Positions 29,910 to 39,339 of a stretch of DNA of 64,000 bases are shown here, piece after piece (the stretch's first letter is position 1; each line of letters opens with the position of its first letter). The stretch is from NCBI RefSeq assembly GCF_019279795.1, contig NC_056739.1, positions 16,315,292 through 16,379,291 of the forward strand, written 5' to 3'. The translations under genes and the position numbers were made by a program. This DNA is from Protopterus annectens. Lineage: Eukaryota; Chordata; Ceratodontiformes; Protopteridae. The notes under the pieces were generated by a model, which saw only the letters and a list, made by a program, of their open reading frames with translations, had not been told where the DNA came from and did not search any database.

Positions 29910-32558
29910 TCAATGGAACAGACTCTTGAGAACCATAGAACCAAAACTGGCTCTATCCCTGGAGGCCAAATCCAATTTGTAATGAGAAACAAAGGTATGA
30001 GGAGTGGCCCAAGTGGCTGCTGCACAAATAGTATCTAAGGGAAGTCTAGCCTGAAAAGCTGTGGAAGTGGCTAAGCTTCTGGTGGAATGTGCCTTTGGTT
30101 TTGAGCACAGCTGTTTGCCCCTAAGTTGATAGATTTCGGAAATGGTGGAAGAAAGCCATCTAGACAAGGTCACTTTGGAAACAGGAAGGCCTTTCTTATT
30201 CTCAGCATAAGAAAGAAAGAGTTGATCAGACTTTCTGAATTGTTTTGTTCTGTCCAAATAATATCTGAGTTGGCGGTGAACATCAAGATAATGTAATTTT
30301 TGTTCTGATCTGTTGGAGTAATTGGGGAAAAATACAGGGAGATCAATAGATTGGTTTAAATTTGATTTTGAAGCAACCTTGGGCAAAAAGGAAGGATTAG
30401 TTCTCAAGGATACTCTGTCCTTGTGGAAGACCAAATATGGGGGATGAACAGAGAGGGCATGCAGTTCTGACACTCTCCTAGCCGAGGTAATAGCGACAAG
30501 GAAGAGTGTCTTCCATGAAAGAAACTTTAGAGAACATGAAACAGCTGGCTCGAAGGGAGGAAGAATTAAGGATGTCAGCACTAGATTTAGGTCCCATTGA
30601 GGAGGAGGACTCCTGACAGGAGGATTAAGGGGAAAAACTCCTCTTAGAAAAGCTTTACAAAGCCTGTGGGACATAATGTTGTGGTCTGCAAAACCGACAT
30701 GCAAGTTCGAGATCGCAGCTAACTGAACTTTGACAGTGGAAGCTGAAGAACCCGAGTGAAAGATTTCCGCTAAAAAATCCAAAACTGCATGAACAGGGGC
30801 AGTAAAGGGATCTATATTCCTTGATTTCGCCCAAAGGGAGAAACGTTTCCACTTGCTAGTGTAAATCCTTCTAGTAGAGGATTTAAGGGAGGCCACTATG
30901 ATATCCCTAACAGGGTTAGAGATCATAGGAAACCTGGCTAAGGAAGGAAGTGGAGCAACCAAGCTGTGAGGTTGAGAGAAGGAATGGACCGATGCAGCTG
31001 ACCCGATTGGTGGATCAGAAGATCTGGCACTGGCTCCAGATGCCACGGCTGTGCCAAGAGGTGATGATGGAGGAACGGAAACCAAATTTGTCGAGGCCAA
31101 TACGGGGCAATGAGAATCATTTTGGCTCTCAAAACGGTAGCTTTCTGGAGTACCTGTGGTATCAAAGGAAAGGGAGGAAAGGCATAAAGAAGTCCCTGGG
31201 GCCAATCTTGGGTAAGAGCGTCTCTGGGGGGATGGCCTGGAAGTGGGAAGAGAGAGAAGAAGCCCGGGCATTTGCTGTTTTGGGGAGTAGCAAAAAGATC
31301 GCAACATGGGCGGCCCCATTCTTGAAAAATCTCCTCCACTATAGATTGTTTGAGAGACCACTCGTGAGGCATGAGAATAGCTCTGCTCAATCTGTCCGCT
31401 AAAATGTTGGTTTTCCCAGGGATATGCGTTGCTACCAGAAACCGATGAGAGGAGATCGCCCATTGCCAAAGTCTGAGAGCTTCTCGACACAAGGGGTAGG
31501 ACTTGGTTCCGCCCTGCTTGTTGATATACCACACTACGGACATATTGTCCATGTGAACTGCAATTGTTCCTAAGGGAAGAAAGTCGTTGAGGGCTTGCAA
31601 CGTTAAAAGCACTGCTCTCATCTCTAGGACATTTATGTGCAGGTGGTATTCGAACGGTTGCCACATCCCATGAACCATCCTGCCCTGATAATGACCCCCC
31701 CCACCCGATCAGGGAGGCATCCGTAGTGACTGTGGCTACCGGGGCCGGTGAAACAAAGGGTCTGCCCTGATGAACCTGGGGAGAAGAAATCCACCAGGAT
31801 AGATGGTTTTTGCAAGTTTGTGTCACCAGAATTTGATGACGCATGGGGAGTTGTTGGTAGGACCATTGGGTGAACAACATCCATTGAAGGAGACGCATGT
31901 AAAAGCGGGCCAAAGGGAGAAGAGTAATGGCAGCTGCCATGAGGCCCAATACCTTTAGGACCAGTCTGGCTTGCACCTTTTTGCTGGCAAGGATGATCCG
32001 CACATGGTTTTGGATATCTAGGATTCTGTTGCTTGTGAGGTTTGCGGACATCCGGACAGTGTCTAAATTTGCGCCTATAAAAGTAATAGATTGGCAGGGC
32101 AATAAGGAGGATTTTTCGTAGTTGATAGACATTCCTAAATGAGTGCAGAGATTTAGGGTGTAATCTCTGGCTTGGAGAAGTTGATGCCTGGTGGTGGCTG
32201 AGAGGAGCCAGTCATCGAGATACGGAAACACCTGGAATCCTTGACGTCTCAGGTGAGCCGTGACCACTGCCATACATTTGGTGAACACTCTGGGGGCTGT
32301 AGTGAGACCAAAGGGCAGAGCTCTGAATTGGTAATGACTGGACCCCAGCCGAAAGCGGAGAAACCTTCTGGAGCGTCTGTGGATTTTTATGTGATAGTAC
32401 GCATCCTGAAGGTCTATTGAGCACATCCAGTTGTCTTTGCCCAGAAAGGGCAAAATCGATTGAAGTGTGACCATCCGAAATCTTGTCTTTTTCACAGACT
32501 TGTTGAGCCTGCTGACGTCCAATATTGGTCTCCAATCTCCCGTCTTTTTGGGAACCAA
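29910..32558 (-). CDS. Fused RT - tyrosine recombinase frame of element 5 (882 codons)
   Basis: One open frame. Residues 1-285 are RT and the start of RNase H: MVPKKTGDWRPILDVS, motif A aspartate about 49, YLDD 113-116, TDASLIGWGG about 275-285. At an 8-base G run followed by T (31694-31702) it leaves the RNase H frame and reads the ORF3 frame. That frame covers the overlap (about 286-560) and then the recombinase: SKWKRFSLWAKSRNID, ITSARRVSEL (R about 694-695), HSTR 824-827, tyrosine about 860. True RH-MT is in the other frame (30938-31678). It may be a mutational fusion or a fixed form of a normally frameshifted product. The RT N-terminal linker is in a different frame upstream, so the start codon here is not a natural one. 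Confidence 0.85.
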   Translation of the reverse strand: MVPKKTGDWRPILDVSRLNKSVKKTRFRMVTLQSILPFLGKDNWMCSIDLQDAYYHIKIHRRSRRFLRFRLGSSHYQFRALPFGLTTAPRVFTKCMAVVTAHLRRQGFQVFPYLDDWLLSATTRHQLLQARDYTLNLCTHLGMSINYEKSSLLPCQSITFIGANLDTVRMSANLTSNRILDIQNHVRIILASKKVQARLVLKVLGLMAAAITLLPLARFYMRLLQWMLFTQWSYQQLPMRHQILVTQTCKNHLSWWISSPQVHQGRPFVSPAPVATVTTDASLIGWGGSLSGQDGSWDVATVRIPPAHKCPRDESSAFNVASPQRLSSLRNNCSSHGQYVRSVVYQQAGRNQVLPLVSRSSQTLAMGDLLSSVSGSNAYPWENQHFSGQIEQSYSHASRVVSQTIYSGGDFSRMGPPMLRSFCYSPKQQMPGLLLSLPTSRPSPQRRSYPRLAPGTSLCLSSLSFDTTGTPESYRFESQNDSHCPVLASTNLVSVPPSSPLGTAVASGASARSSDPPIGSAASVHSFSQPHSLVAPLPSLARFPMISNPVRDIIVASLKSSTRRIYTSKWKRFSLWAKSRNIDPFTAPVHAVLDFLAEIFHSGSSASTVKVQLAAISNLHVGFADHNIMSHRLCKAFLRGVFPLNPPVRSPPPQWDLNLVLTSLILPPFEPAVSCSLKFLSWKTLFLVAITSARRVSELHALSVHPPYLVFHKDRVSLRTNPSFLPKVASKSNLNQSIDLPVFFPNYSNRSEQKLHYLDVHRQLRYYLDRTKQFRKSDQLFLSYAENKKGLPVSKVTLSRWLSSTISEIYQLRGKQLCSKPKAHSTRSLATSTAFQARLPLDTICAAATWATPHTFVSHYKLDLASRDRASFGSMVLKSLFH
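30938..31678 (-). CDS. RNase H - Dam-like MT frame of element 5
   Basis: 246 codons downstream of the G run, overlapping the recombinase frame in a different phase. It starts within RNase H and shows LEMRAV, HMDNMSVVWYINKQGG, ILADRLSRA, CDLFATPQNSKC, DALTQDWPQGLLYAFPPFPL and APYWPRQIWF. The last four resemble phage-type Dam methylase (a CDLFATPxNxK start, an NPPY-like box and a closing WF). Here the catalytic box is FPPF. The frame has no stop, so it is under constraint or young. It lacks its own N-terminal RNase H aspartate, which is in the RT frame. Confidence 0.8.
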   Translation of the reverse strand: MVHGMWQPFEYHLHINVLEMRAVLLTLQALNDFLPLGTIAVHMDNMSVVWYINKQGGTKSYPLCREALRLWQWAISSHRFLVATHIPGKTNILADRLSRAILMPHEWSLKQSIVEEIFQEWGRPCCDLFATPQNSKCPGFFSLFPLPGHPPRDALTQDWPQGLLYAFPPFPLIPQVLQKATVLRAKMILIAPYWPRQIWFPFLHHHLLAQPWHLEPVPDLLIHQSGQLHRSIPSLNLTAWLLHFLP

Positions 32559-32841
32559 AAAGAACCTTGAGTAGATTCCGGGCTCTGAATGGTCTGTTGT
32601 AACTGGCTGAATGGCCCTTTTGTGTAGAAGTTTTGATACTTCTAATTTTGCGATTTCCCTCAGAGCGGGTGGAACATCTGGAAGGGAATTTTGTGAGTGA
32701 AGGAGTTTCCTCGAAAGGAATCTTGTAACCCTCGGATATGATCGACTGTACCCATTTGTCTTGTGAGAGGGAACGCCAGGCTTCTGGGTACAGCGATAAT
32801 CTTCCCCCGACTGCCTCCAAGGATGGAAAGTCGGGCAACAC
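32559..32841 (-). pseudogene. pol: RT N-terminal linker of element 5 pol
   Basis: The reading GGRLSLYPEAWRSLSQDKWV and ISEGYKIPFEETPS is in frame 32212-32841 and matches the start of ORF2 in element 7. The frame is lost near 32690 before the RT fingers, so RT of this copy is cut from its N-terminal extension. Confidence 0.7.
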
Positions 32842-32864
32842 CTCAGGGATGCTGGAAGGGCTTG

Positions 32865-35276
32865 TCAGAGAGAGGCTCTCTGCTTCCCTGGTTTTGTGGA
32901 CCCCTCTGCCCCTACTGTGGCGTCTGTTATTATTACCCCCTCTGCCTCTAGGGGTAAACTGACCACGTGTATCCGGGTGACTCCCTGAGATTTACGGAAC
33001 CACATCTTTCCGCCCTTCTGTCCTTTAGGGTAAGGCCTAGAAGGGGTGGAAAAACGGACCCCTACGGCAGAGAGAGTCTTGCCGTCTTGCTCACATCTGG
33101 TCAACGTATCCTTCACCTGAGGACCAAACAATGTTGATCCATCGAAGGGAGAGTTTGTGAAGGACGCCTTAAAGGGATCTGCAAAATTACAGAGCCGCAT
33201 CCAGGACTGACGCCTAAGAGCCACTCCTGTCCCTGCAGCTCTACTCGCTCCATCTGCTGCATACGAAATCAGCCGCATGGAGGAGTTGGCTATGGAGTTA
33301 AGGATTCCTAGCTGCGAAGCAATCTTGTCTTGAGCCCCTGGAGCTGTAGGATCCTGTACTACTTCACCTAATTCTTTAAGGATGTCCCTTTGAAGTCTGG
33401 TGAAGTGACATAAGTAATTCAGCGAACGCATAGCAAAGGTCGCTGAGGAAAACATCCGCTTACCATACCTGTCCATGGTCCTAGAATCTTTGTTAGGAGG
33501 ATGGACTGGTACGGAAGGATCTGCAAGTTCCTTCTTAGTGGCGGCCGCCACCACCATGGCATCAACAGGGACACCTTTTGTAAGGAATTGCTTTTCGGAA
33601 GGGGCTGTAATAAATTTAGAAGGCCTCCTGGGAACTGGTTCTACGGAATCAGGAGATGCCCACGCCTTCCGAGCTATTACCTCCATGAGGGGGTCAAAAG
33701 GCGGAGACACCCAGGAGGTGGAGGGTCGAGATCTGAACGCCTCTAGGTATACCGACTCATCCTCGGAGGGATTTATGGAGGGCCAGTTTCCCCTCTGTTT
33801 TAGGAGTTCTAGGATGTCTGAAAAAGAGACAACCTCAGAGGGGGATCTTGGGGACCCCTCCGACTCATCTAAGTCGGTATCTGAAGTTGTAGACTCAGGG
33901 GAGTCTAGGTGCTTCCTCTTACAGGTCCTCTTATGCGGAGGATCTCCTGAAGGATCAGGAGAATCCTCGGAAGAGGGGGTTCTTCCCAGTGGGGAAACCT
34001 GAGGCGGTGGATCTCTCGGTCTGGGAGCAAAAGAGTGGGAAGAGACATCTACAGGCACCATAGAGGGAGGAGCTAAGGGGATAGACTGCTGACTGAGCCC
34101 AGGGGCCAGCACACTCCTCATCACCTCGAAGGCTCCCCTGCCAGGGAGATCAGAGAGACCCCGCTCTGAAGAAACAGGGGCTCCCGGGTCCACCGAGAGG
34201 GAAGGCTCCGAGGCAGATGTCGGGGCCGAGCTCACCAAGGCCAAAGCCCCGAGGGGAAGAGCAGGGTCGGACAAGGGTCCGATGCCACTCACCACCTCGG
34301 AGCAGACCAGGGAAGCCCGACCACCGGATCCCTCCAATGAAGGTCTCGAGGAGGAGATAAGAGTAGAAGCTGAAGGAGCAGAAAGGGGTGGTATCTGCCC
34401 CGCAGCCGTAGCAGTGACTAATCCCATAGACTCCGGCTCCGAGCTCTGGAGGAGAGTCGAAGGAGGAACTTGAAGAGGGTGTGGACTAGTAGTCGTCTGT
34501 TGAGACGGACTATGAAGCATTTGGGCTAGTGCCTGTGATTTCAACAATCTGCTTACCACTCTTTCCAAATCGTGGTCTGACAGCCTGGAAGACCTAGATG
34601 ATCGGCTCCGATGGCTCCGCTCCGAAAGAAGAGGAGAGGTCGGAGCCGACAATATCGGTTCCAAAGAGGGAGACCTGGACCACTTCCTCGAAGGAACCAT
34701 CGGAGCCGACGAACCCTCGGCTCCAGACGGAGCCGACAACTTTTTGGCTCCGAGTGTAGTCAAGGATGTATCGGCTCCAGCTGTAGCCGATACAGGCAAG
34801 GAAATTATGGTATCGGAGCCGGTCGGCGCCGATACCGAAGCCTTAGCCACATGGTGGTCAGAGCCGGTCGGAGCCGACACCAATGTGACAGTCAAAGTGT
34901 CGGCACCGATAGCCATCGGTGCCGAAGATTTAGCCAAAATAGGATTGGCTCCAGCCGGAGCAGATCTCGACTCCAAAAGAGTCGGAGCCAAGGCCGAGGG
35001 CTTAGAAACAGAAGCCTGGGCCTTGGTGGTCTTAGAGGGTTTGCCCGGAGCCGATTTGGCCGGGGAGCCCTCCGGTTTAAGAAGCCCTCTCAATATTAAT
35101 TTGTTTCTCCTTTCCTGCAGGACTCTCTGGCTGAAAGAGTGACAGATAGCACAGGAGTCCTGCAGGTGGAGAGGTCCCAGGCAGTAGATACAAGAAGTGT
35201 GACCGTCTGTCAGAGACATCTTCTGACAGCACGAGTCACACTTCTTGAAGCCTGAGACCCTCTGTTCCTTTGACAT
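32865..35276 (-). CDS. gag: Gag (ORF1) of element 5, 803 codons, shifted tail
   Basis: Start chosen at MSKEQRVSGFKKC (35276-35274), as in the other copies, although the frame opens nine codons earlier. Zinc region: CDSCCQKM, CIYCLG, H, CAICH. Then a helix (RVLQERRNKLILRGL), a long Ser/Ala/Pro/Gly region with many SAPxGAD repeats (GANPILAKSS, PTGSDTIIS), a basic stretch (RTCKRKHLDSPE) and the conserved core (STSWVSPPFDPLMEV, AMVVAAATKKELADPSVPVH, FSSATFAMRSLNYLCHFTRL, SMRLISYAADGASRAAGTGV, FDGSTLFGPQV, MWFRKSQG). The last about 40 codons are out of phase with the RGG tail of element 4. Expected to bind and package element RNA. Confidence 0.9.
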   Translation of the reverse strand: MSKEQRVSGFKKCDSCCQKMSLTDGHTSCIYCLGPLHLQDSCAICHSFSQRVLQERRNKLILRGLLKPEGSPAKSAPGKPSKTTKAQASVSKPSALAPTLLESRSAPAGANPILAKSSAPMAIGADTLTVTLVSAPTGSDHHVAKASVSAPTGSDTIISLPVSATAGADTSLTTLGAKKLSAPSGAEGSSAPMVPSRKWSRSPSLEPILSAPTSPLLSERSHRSRSSRSSRLSDHDLERVVSRLLKSQALAQMLHSPSQQTTTSPHPLQVPPSTLLQSSEPESMGLVTATAAGQIPPLSAPSASTLISSSRPSLEGSGGRASLVCSEVVSGIGPLSDPALPLGALALVSSAPTSASEPSLSVDPGAPVSSERGLSDLPGRGAFEVMRSVLAPGLSQQSIPLAPPSMVPVDVSSHSFAPRPRDPPPQVSPLGRTPSSEDSPDPSGDPPHKRTCKRKHLDSPESTTSDTDLDESEGSPRSPSEVVSFSDILELLKQRGNWPSINPSEDESVYLEAFRSRPSTSWVSPPFDPLMEVIARKAWASPDSVEPVPRRPSKFITAPSEKQFLTKGVPVDAMVVAAATKKELADPSVPVHPPNKDSRTMDRYGKRMFSSATFAMRSLNYLCHFTRLQRDILKELGEVVQDPTAPGAQDKIASQLGILNSIANSSMRLISYAADGASRAAGTGVALRRQSWMRLCNFADPFKASFTNSPFDGSTLFGPQVKDTLTRCEQDGKTLSAVGVRFSTPSRPYPKGQKGGKMWFRKSQGVTRIHVVSLPLEAEGVIITDATVGAEGSTKPGKQRASL

Positions 35277-35597
35277 AGTGAGTACACACACACCTAGACG
35301 CACACAGTCCCAGTCAGAAAATTTAATTTTAAATTTTAAATTTTAAATTTTAATATAAAGGGGAATATATATAAACCCACACACACACCCTGACAGGAAG
35401 GGATGGGTAGGGAAGAAGGCCTGACTAAATAAAAACAAGTAGGGAAAACGGGTAAAATGGCTTAGAGACCCTACAACTACGTACAAATGACAATTATACT
35501 GAAATAATTAAGAAAAACTTGGATTGGGGAGTCTAACAACAGTAAAAAGATTTACTTACCACGAGCTGGCAAAAGGAGTACCTCATCAGCGAAGCGG

Positions 35598-35755
35598 CAA
35601 ACGAGATCTGGGTATATACCGCCTTGCATCATGGGATATGGGGCTGCCTCGAGCTGGTAAAAGTGACTCTCGAGCTTAGCAAGTGCAGAGTCGGAGCCGA
35701 GGATCGGCTCCGAACCCATCCAGCAAGAATGAAGGCGAGATTGACAACTTAATAT
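35598..35755 (-). repeat. 5' ITR of element 5
   Basis: Starts CAAACGAGATCTGGGTATAT and ends GACAACTTAATAT. Inverted match to 29410-29596. Confidence 0.93.
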
Positions 35756-36690
35756 GCATCCACTGTAGGAGACGCATGTAAAAGCGGGCAAGGAGAAGAA
35801 GTGTTATGGCGGCCGCCATAAGACCCAATACTTTCAGGGCATACCTGGCCTGAATTTTGTCGCTCTGAAGAAGAACATGGATGTGGTTTTGAATATCTAA
35901 GATCCTCTGATCTGTTAACTTTGCTGAAAGTTGTACGGTGTCCAAATTGGCACCTATAAAGGTAATAGATTGACAAGGCAGATTTTTCTAAATTTATAGA
36001 GATTCCTAGCACTCTGCAAATGTGAATGGTGTAATCTCTGGCTTGGAGAAGTTGATGCCTGGTGGTGGCAGCGAGGAGCCAGTCGTCTAGATATGGAAAC
36101 ACCTGGAATCCTTGACGTCTCAGGTGAGCCGTAACCGCTGCCATACATTTGGTGAACACTCTGGGGGCTGTAGTGAGCCCAAAGGGCAGGGCTCTGAATT
36201 GGTAGTGACTGGCCCCCAGCCGAAAGCGGAGAAAACGTCTGGAACGCCTGTGAATTTTGATGTGATAGTACGCATCCTGAAGGTCCTCCGAGCACATCCA
36301 ATTGTCCTTGCCCAGAAAGGGTAGAATGGACTGTAGCGTGACCATCCGGAATCTTGTTCTCTTTACAAACTTGTTTAGTTTGCTGAGATCTAATATTGGT
36401 CTCCAGTCCCCTGTCATTTTTGGTACTAAAAAGAACCTTGAGTAGATTTCGGATCCTATTTGGTCTGCTGGGACTGGCTGGATGGCTCTTTTTGCTAGCA
36501 GTTTTGATATCTCTGGTACTGTTAGTTCCCTTAGTGGGAACGTCTGGAAGGGTTCCCTTTTGCTGAATTGAGGTTTGGATAAAGGGAATTTTGTAACCCT
36601 CAGATATGATCGACTGTACCCATTTGTCTTAAGTAAGGGAAAGCCAGCCTTTTGGGTACAGCGATAATCTTCCCCCGACTGCCTCCGAAG
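35756..36690 (-). pseudogene. pol: RT part of element 4 pol
   Basis: Frame 35749-36417 holds the fingers (MTGDWRPILDLSKLNKFV), motif A as CSEDLQDAYYH (I to E before the catalytic aspartate) and an intact YLDDWLL. The frame is lost in the sequence after SINLEKSALS (about 35990), and another frame (35676-35945) carries LTDQRILDIQNHIHVLLQSD and the connection to RNase H. Upstream, the linker is interrupted near 36420-36540. Not functional as it stands. Confidence 0.82.
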
Positions 36691-36710
36691 GTGGACAATC
36701 GGGCAACATC

Positions 36711-39008
36711 TCAGGGATGCTGGAAGGGTTTGTCAGAGAGAGGTTCCCTGCTACCCTGATTCTGCGGACCCCCTCTGCCCCTAGGGCGGCATCTTTTTTT
36801 GTTACCCCCTCTGCCTCTGGGGGTAAACTGACCTCGTGCGTCAGGTGTGACTCCTTGAGATTTGCGAAACCACATTTTCCTTCCCTTCTGACCCTTTGGG
36901 TAAGGTCTTGAAGGCGTGGAGAAACGGACTCCTACGGCAGAAAGAGTCTTGCCTTCTTGTTCGCATCTGGTCAAGGTGTCTTTCACTTGAGGTCCAAACA
37001 AGGTCGAACCATCAAAAAGAGAATTTGTGAAGGACGCCTTGAAGGGGTCTGCAAAATTACAAAGCCGCATCCAGGCGTGACGCCTTAATGCCACTCCTGT
37101 GCCTGCGGCCCTACTCGCTCCATCGGCTGCATATGAAATGAGCCGCATGGAGGAGTTAACAATAGAGTTTAGGGTTCCAAGCTGTGAGTTAATTTTATCC
37201 TGGGACTCAGCAGCTGACGGATCCTGTAAAACTTCCCCCAACTCTTTGAGAACATCTCTCTGAAGGCGGGTGAAGTGACACAAGTAGTTCAGCGACCGCA
37301 TGGCAAAGGTCGCTGAAGAAAAATCGCCACCGTACCTATCCATAGTCCTGGAATCCTTGTTAGGAGGATGGATAGGTACTGAAGGATCAGCTAGTTCCTT
37401 CTTGGTGGCTGCAGCCACCACCATGGCATCAACCGGGACACCTTTTGTCAAAAATTGCCTATCAGGTGGGGCCGTAAGGAATTTAGAAGGCCTCCGAGGA
37501 GTGGGTTCCACCGAATCCGGGGCCGTCCACGCCTTCCGAGCCACCACGTCCATAAAAGGGTCGAAAGGCGGAGACACCCAGGAGGTGGAGGGTCGAGAGC
37601 CAAACACCTCCAGGTATACAGACTCATCCTCGGAAGGATTAAGGGAATGCCAGTTCCCCCTCTGCTTAAGGATTTCAAGGATGTCTGAGAAAGAGACATC
37701 CTCAGAGGGGGACCTTGGGGATCCCTCTGACTCATCCAAGTCGGTATCGGATGTAATAGACTTGGGGGAGTCTAGATGTTTCCTCTTACATGTCCTCTTA
37801 TGCAGAGGCTCACCTGACGGGTCAGGAGAAGCCTCGGAAGAGGAAGATATTCCCAGTGGGGAAACCTGAGGCGTTGGATCTCTGGGCCTGGGAGCAAGAG
37901 AGTGGGAAGAGACGTCAGCAGGCACTGTAGTGGGAGGAGCTGATGGAACTGACCGTTGACTACGCCCTGGGGCTAGCACACTCCTCATCACCTCGAAGGC
38001 TCCCCCATCAGAGAGGCCAGAGGGCTCCCGCTCCGAAAAGATAGGAACCCCAGGCCGCACCGACAGGGACGGCTCCGTGGCCGATGTCGGGGCCAAGCTC
38101 ACCAGCGCCGAAGCTCCGAGAGGGAGAACGGGGTCGGACAAGGGTCCGATGCCACTCGCCCCCTCGGAGCCGGCGAGAGAGACCAGATGCCCGGATCCCT
38201 CCAATGAAGGCATCAAGGAGGAGATCGGAGCAGAGGACGACGGAGCCGAAGGGGGAGGTATCGGCTCCGACGCCACAACAGTCACGGCTCTGAGGAGCTC
38301 CGGCTCCGAACTCTGTAGGAGAGTCGAAGGAGGAATAATAGGTGGATGTGTAACAGCTACCGTCTGATGAAACGGGCTATGGAGCATTTGGGCCAATGCC
38401 TGAGACTTTAATAGCCTACTCACCACTTTCTCAAGGTCGTGGTCAGAAAGCCTGGATGACCGAGAAGATTGACTCCGATGGCTCCGCTCCGAGAGCAGGG
38501 GTGATCTCGGAGCTGAATGAATAGACTCTAACGAAGGGGATCTTGACCTCTTTCTGGAGGTGGGTGGAGCCGAAGGAGCCAAGGATACGTTGGCTCCAGT
38601 CGGAGCCGACAGTGAGTGCAGAGATTCAGCGGTATCGGCGCTGGTTGGAGACGATACTGGAAGCTGTGACACAGAAGGATCGGCTCCGGCCGGAGCCGAT
38701 CTCATCACAGAAGGCAAGCCAGTAGCCAATGGCTTGGGACTCGGAGCCGACGGCTTTGCTGGCTTCGAGGGCTTCCCCGGAGCAGACTTAGTCAGGGAGC
38801 TCTCAGGCTTTAATAAGCCCCTCAGTATTAGTTTATTTCTGCGCTCCTGCAGGACTCTAGGGCTGAATGCGTGGCACACAGAGCAAGAGTCCTGCAGGTG
38901 CAGAGGTCCCAGGCAGTAAACACAAGAAGTGTGACCATCTGTCAGAGACATTTTCTGACAGCACGAGTCACACTTCTTGAAGCCTGAGACCTTTGTGTCC
39001 TTCGACAT
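36711..39008 (-). CDS. gag: Gag (ORF1) of element 4, intact 765-codon frame
   Basis: The best-preserved gag in the window. Start MSKDTKVSGFKKC at 39008-39006; the frame is open further upstream but zinc-region alignment with other copies supports this methionine. Zinc ligands: C13/C16, C29/C32, H37, C42/C45/H46. Then the helix RVLQERRNKLILRGLLKPE, a Ser/Ala/Pro region with SAPAGAD and SAPTGAN repeats, RTCKRKHLDSPKSI, the conserved core (AMVVAAATKKELADPSVPIH) and a C-terminal RGG-type tail (TPRGRGGNKKRCRPRGRGG) suited to RNA binding. It ends LSDKPFQHP. The core reads MDRYGGDFSSATF, losing KRMF seen in other copies, and may be impaired there. Confidence 0.92.
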   Translation of the reverse strand: MSKDTKVSGFKKCDSCCQKMSLTDGHTSCVYCLGPLHLQDSCSVCHAFSPRVLQERRNKLILRGLLKPESSLTKSAPGKPSKPAKPSAPSPKPLATGLPSVMRSAPAGADPSVSQLPVSSPTSADTAESLHSLSAPTGANVSLAPSAPPTSRKRSRSPSLESIHSAPRSPLLSERSHRSQSSRSSRLSDHDLEKVVSRLLKSQALAQMLHSPFHQTVAVTHPPIIPPSTLLQSSEPELLRAVTVVASEPIPPPSAPSSSAPISSLMPSLEGSGHLVSLAGSEGASGIGPLSDPVLPLGASALVSLAPTSATEPSLSVRPGVPIFSEREPSGLSDGGAFEVMRSVLAPGRSQRSVPSAPPTTVPADVSSHSLAPRPRDPTPQVSPLGISSSSEASPDPSGEPLHKRTCKRKHLDSPKSITSDTDLDESEGSPRSPSEDVSFSDILEILKQRGNWHSLNPSEDESVYLEVFGSRPSTSWVSPPFDPFMDVVARKAWTAPDSVEPTPRRPSKFLTAPPDRQFLTKGVPVDAMVVAAATKKELADPSVPIHPPNKDSRTMDRYGGDFSSATFAMRSLNYLCHFTRLQRDVLKELGEVLQDPSAAESQDKINSQLGTLNSIVNSSMRLISYAADGASRAAGTGVALRRHAWMRLCNFADPFKASFTNSLFDGSTLFGPQVKDTLTRCEQEGKTLSAVGVRFSTPSRPYPKGQKGRKMWFRKSQGVTPDARGQFTPRGRGGNKKRCRPRGRGGPQNQGSREPLSDKPFQHP

Positions 39009-39339
39009 AACAGTGTCGAGGGAGTACCAAATAAAAAAACACACACACACAAACACCCAATCCAAATATAAAAAATAAAACAGGGATACTAACACATCCA
39101 AACACTACACAGAATCCCTGACAAGAATTAGGAAAGGGGCAGGCTTAAGGCCTAACCTAGGGGAAGGGATAAATAACTGTGGATAAGGGGAACCACTAAC
39201 GGGGAATAGGGTTTAAAATTTAACCGTTACCAGTTAACACAATAAAAGGAGTGGACTAAGACAAAAAGGGAGTGACTAAAAGTCTGAAAAATTGAAACTT
39301 ACCAAGAGCCGGTAAAAATGCACCTGCAGTTTAAAGCGG

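Larger units (their letters stand above)
29410..35755 (-). mobile_element. DIRS-like retrotransposon, element 5 (innermost)
   Basis: Complete, about 6.35 kb, inserted in the pol gene of element 4. It is the most deeply nested and so among the youngest copies. Triplet 29407-29409 (tta) matches its ICR centre. The leader 35277-35597 has CACACA and a run of AAATTTTA-type repeats (about 35317-35360) and no gene. Confidence 0.95.

Noticed and set aside
29910..32558. Retroviral or LTR-retrotransposon origin of the RT frames
   Set aside because: There are no direct LTRs, no protease and no DDE integrase; inverted ends, an ICR and a tyrosine recombinase identify DIRS order.
35676..35945. 89-codon minus frame
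   Set aside because: Chimera of element 4 RT and the inserted 5' end of element 5; annotated as two separate features.
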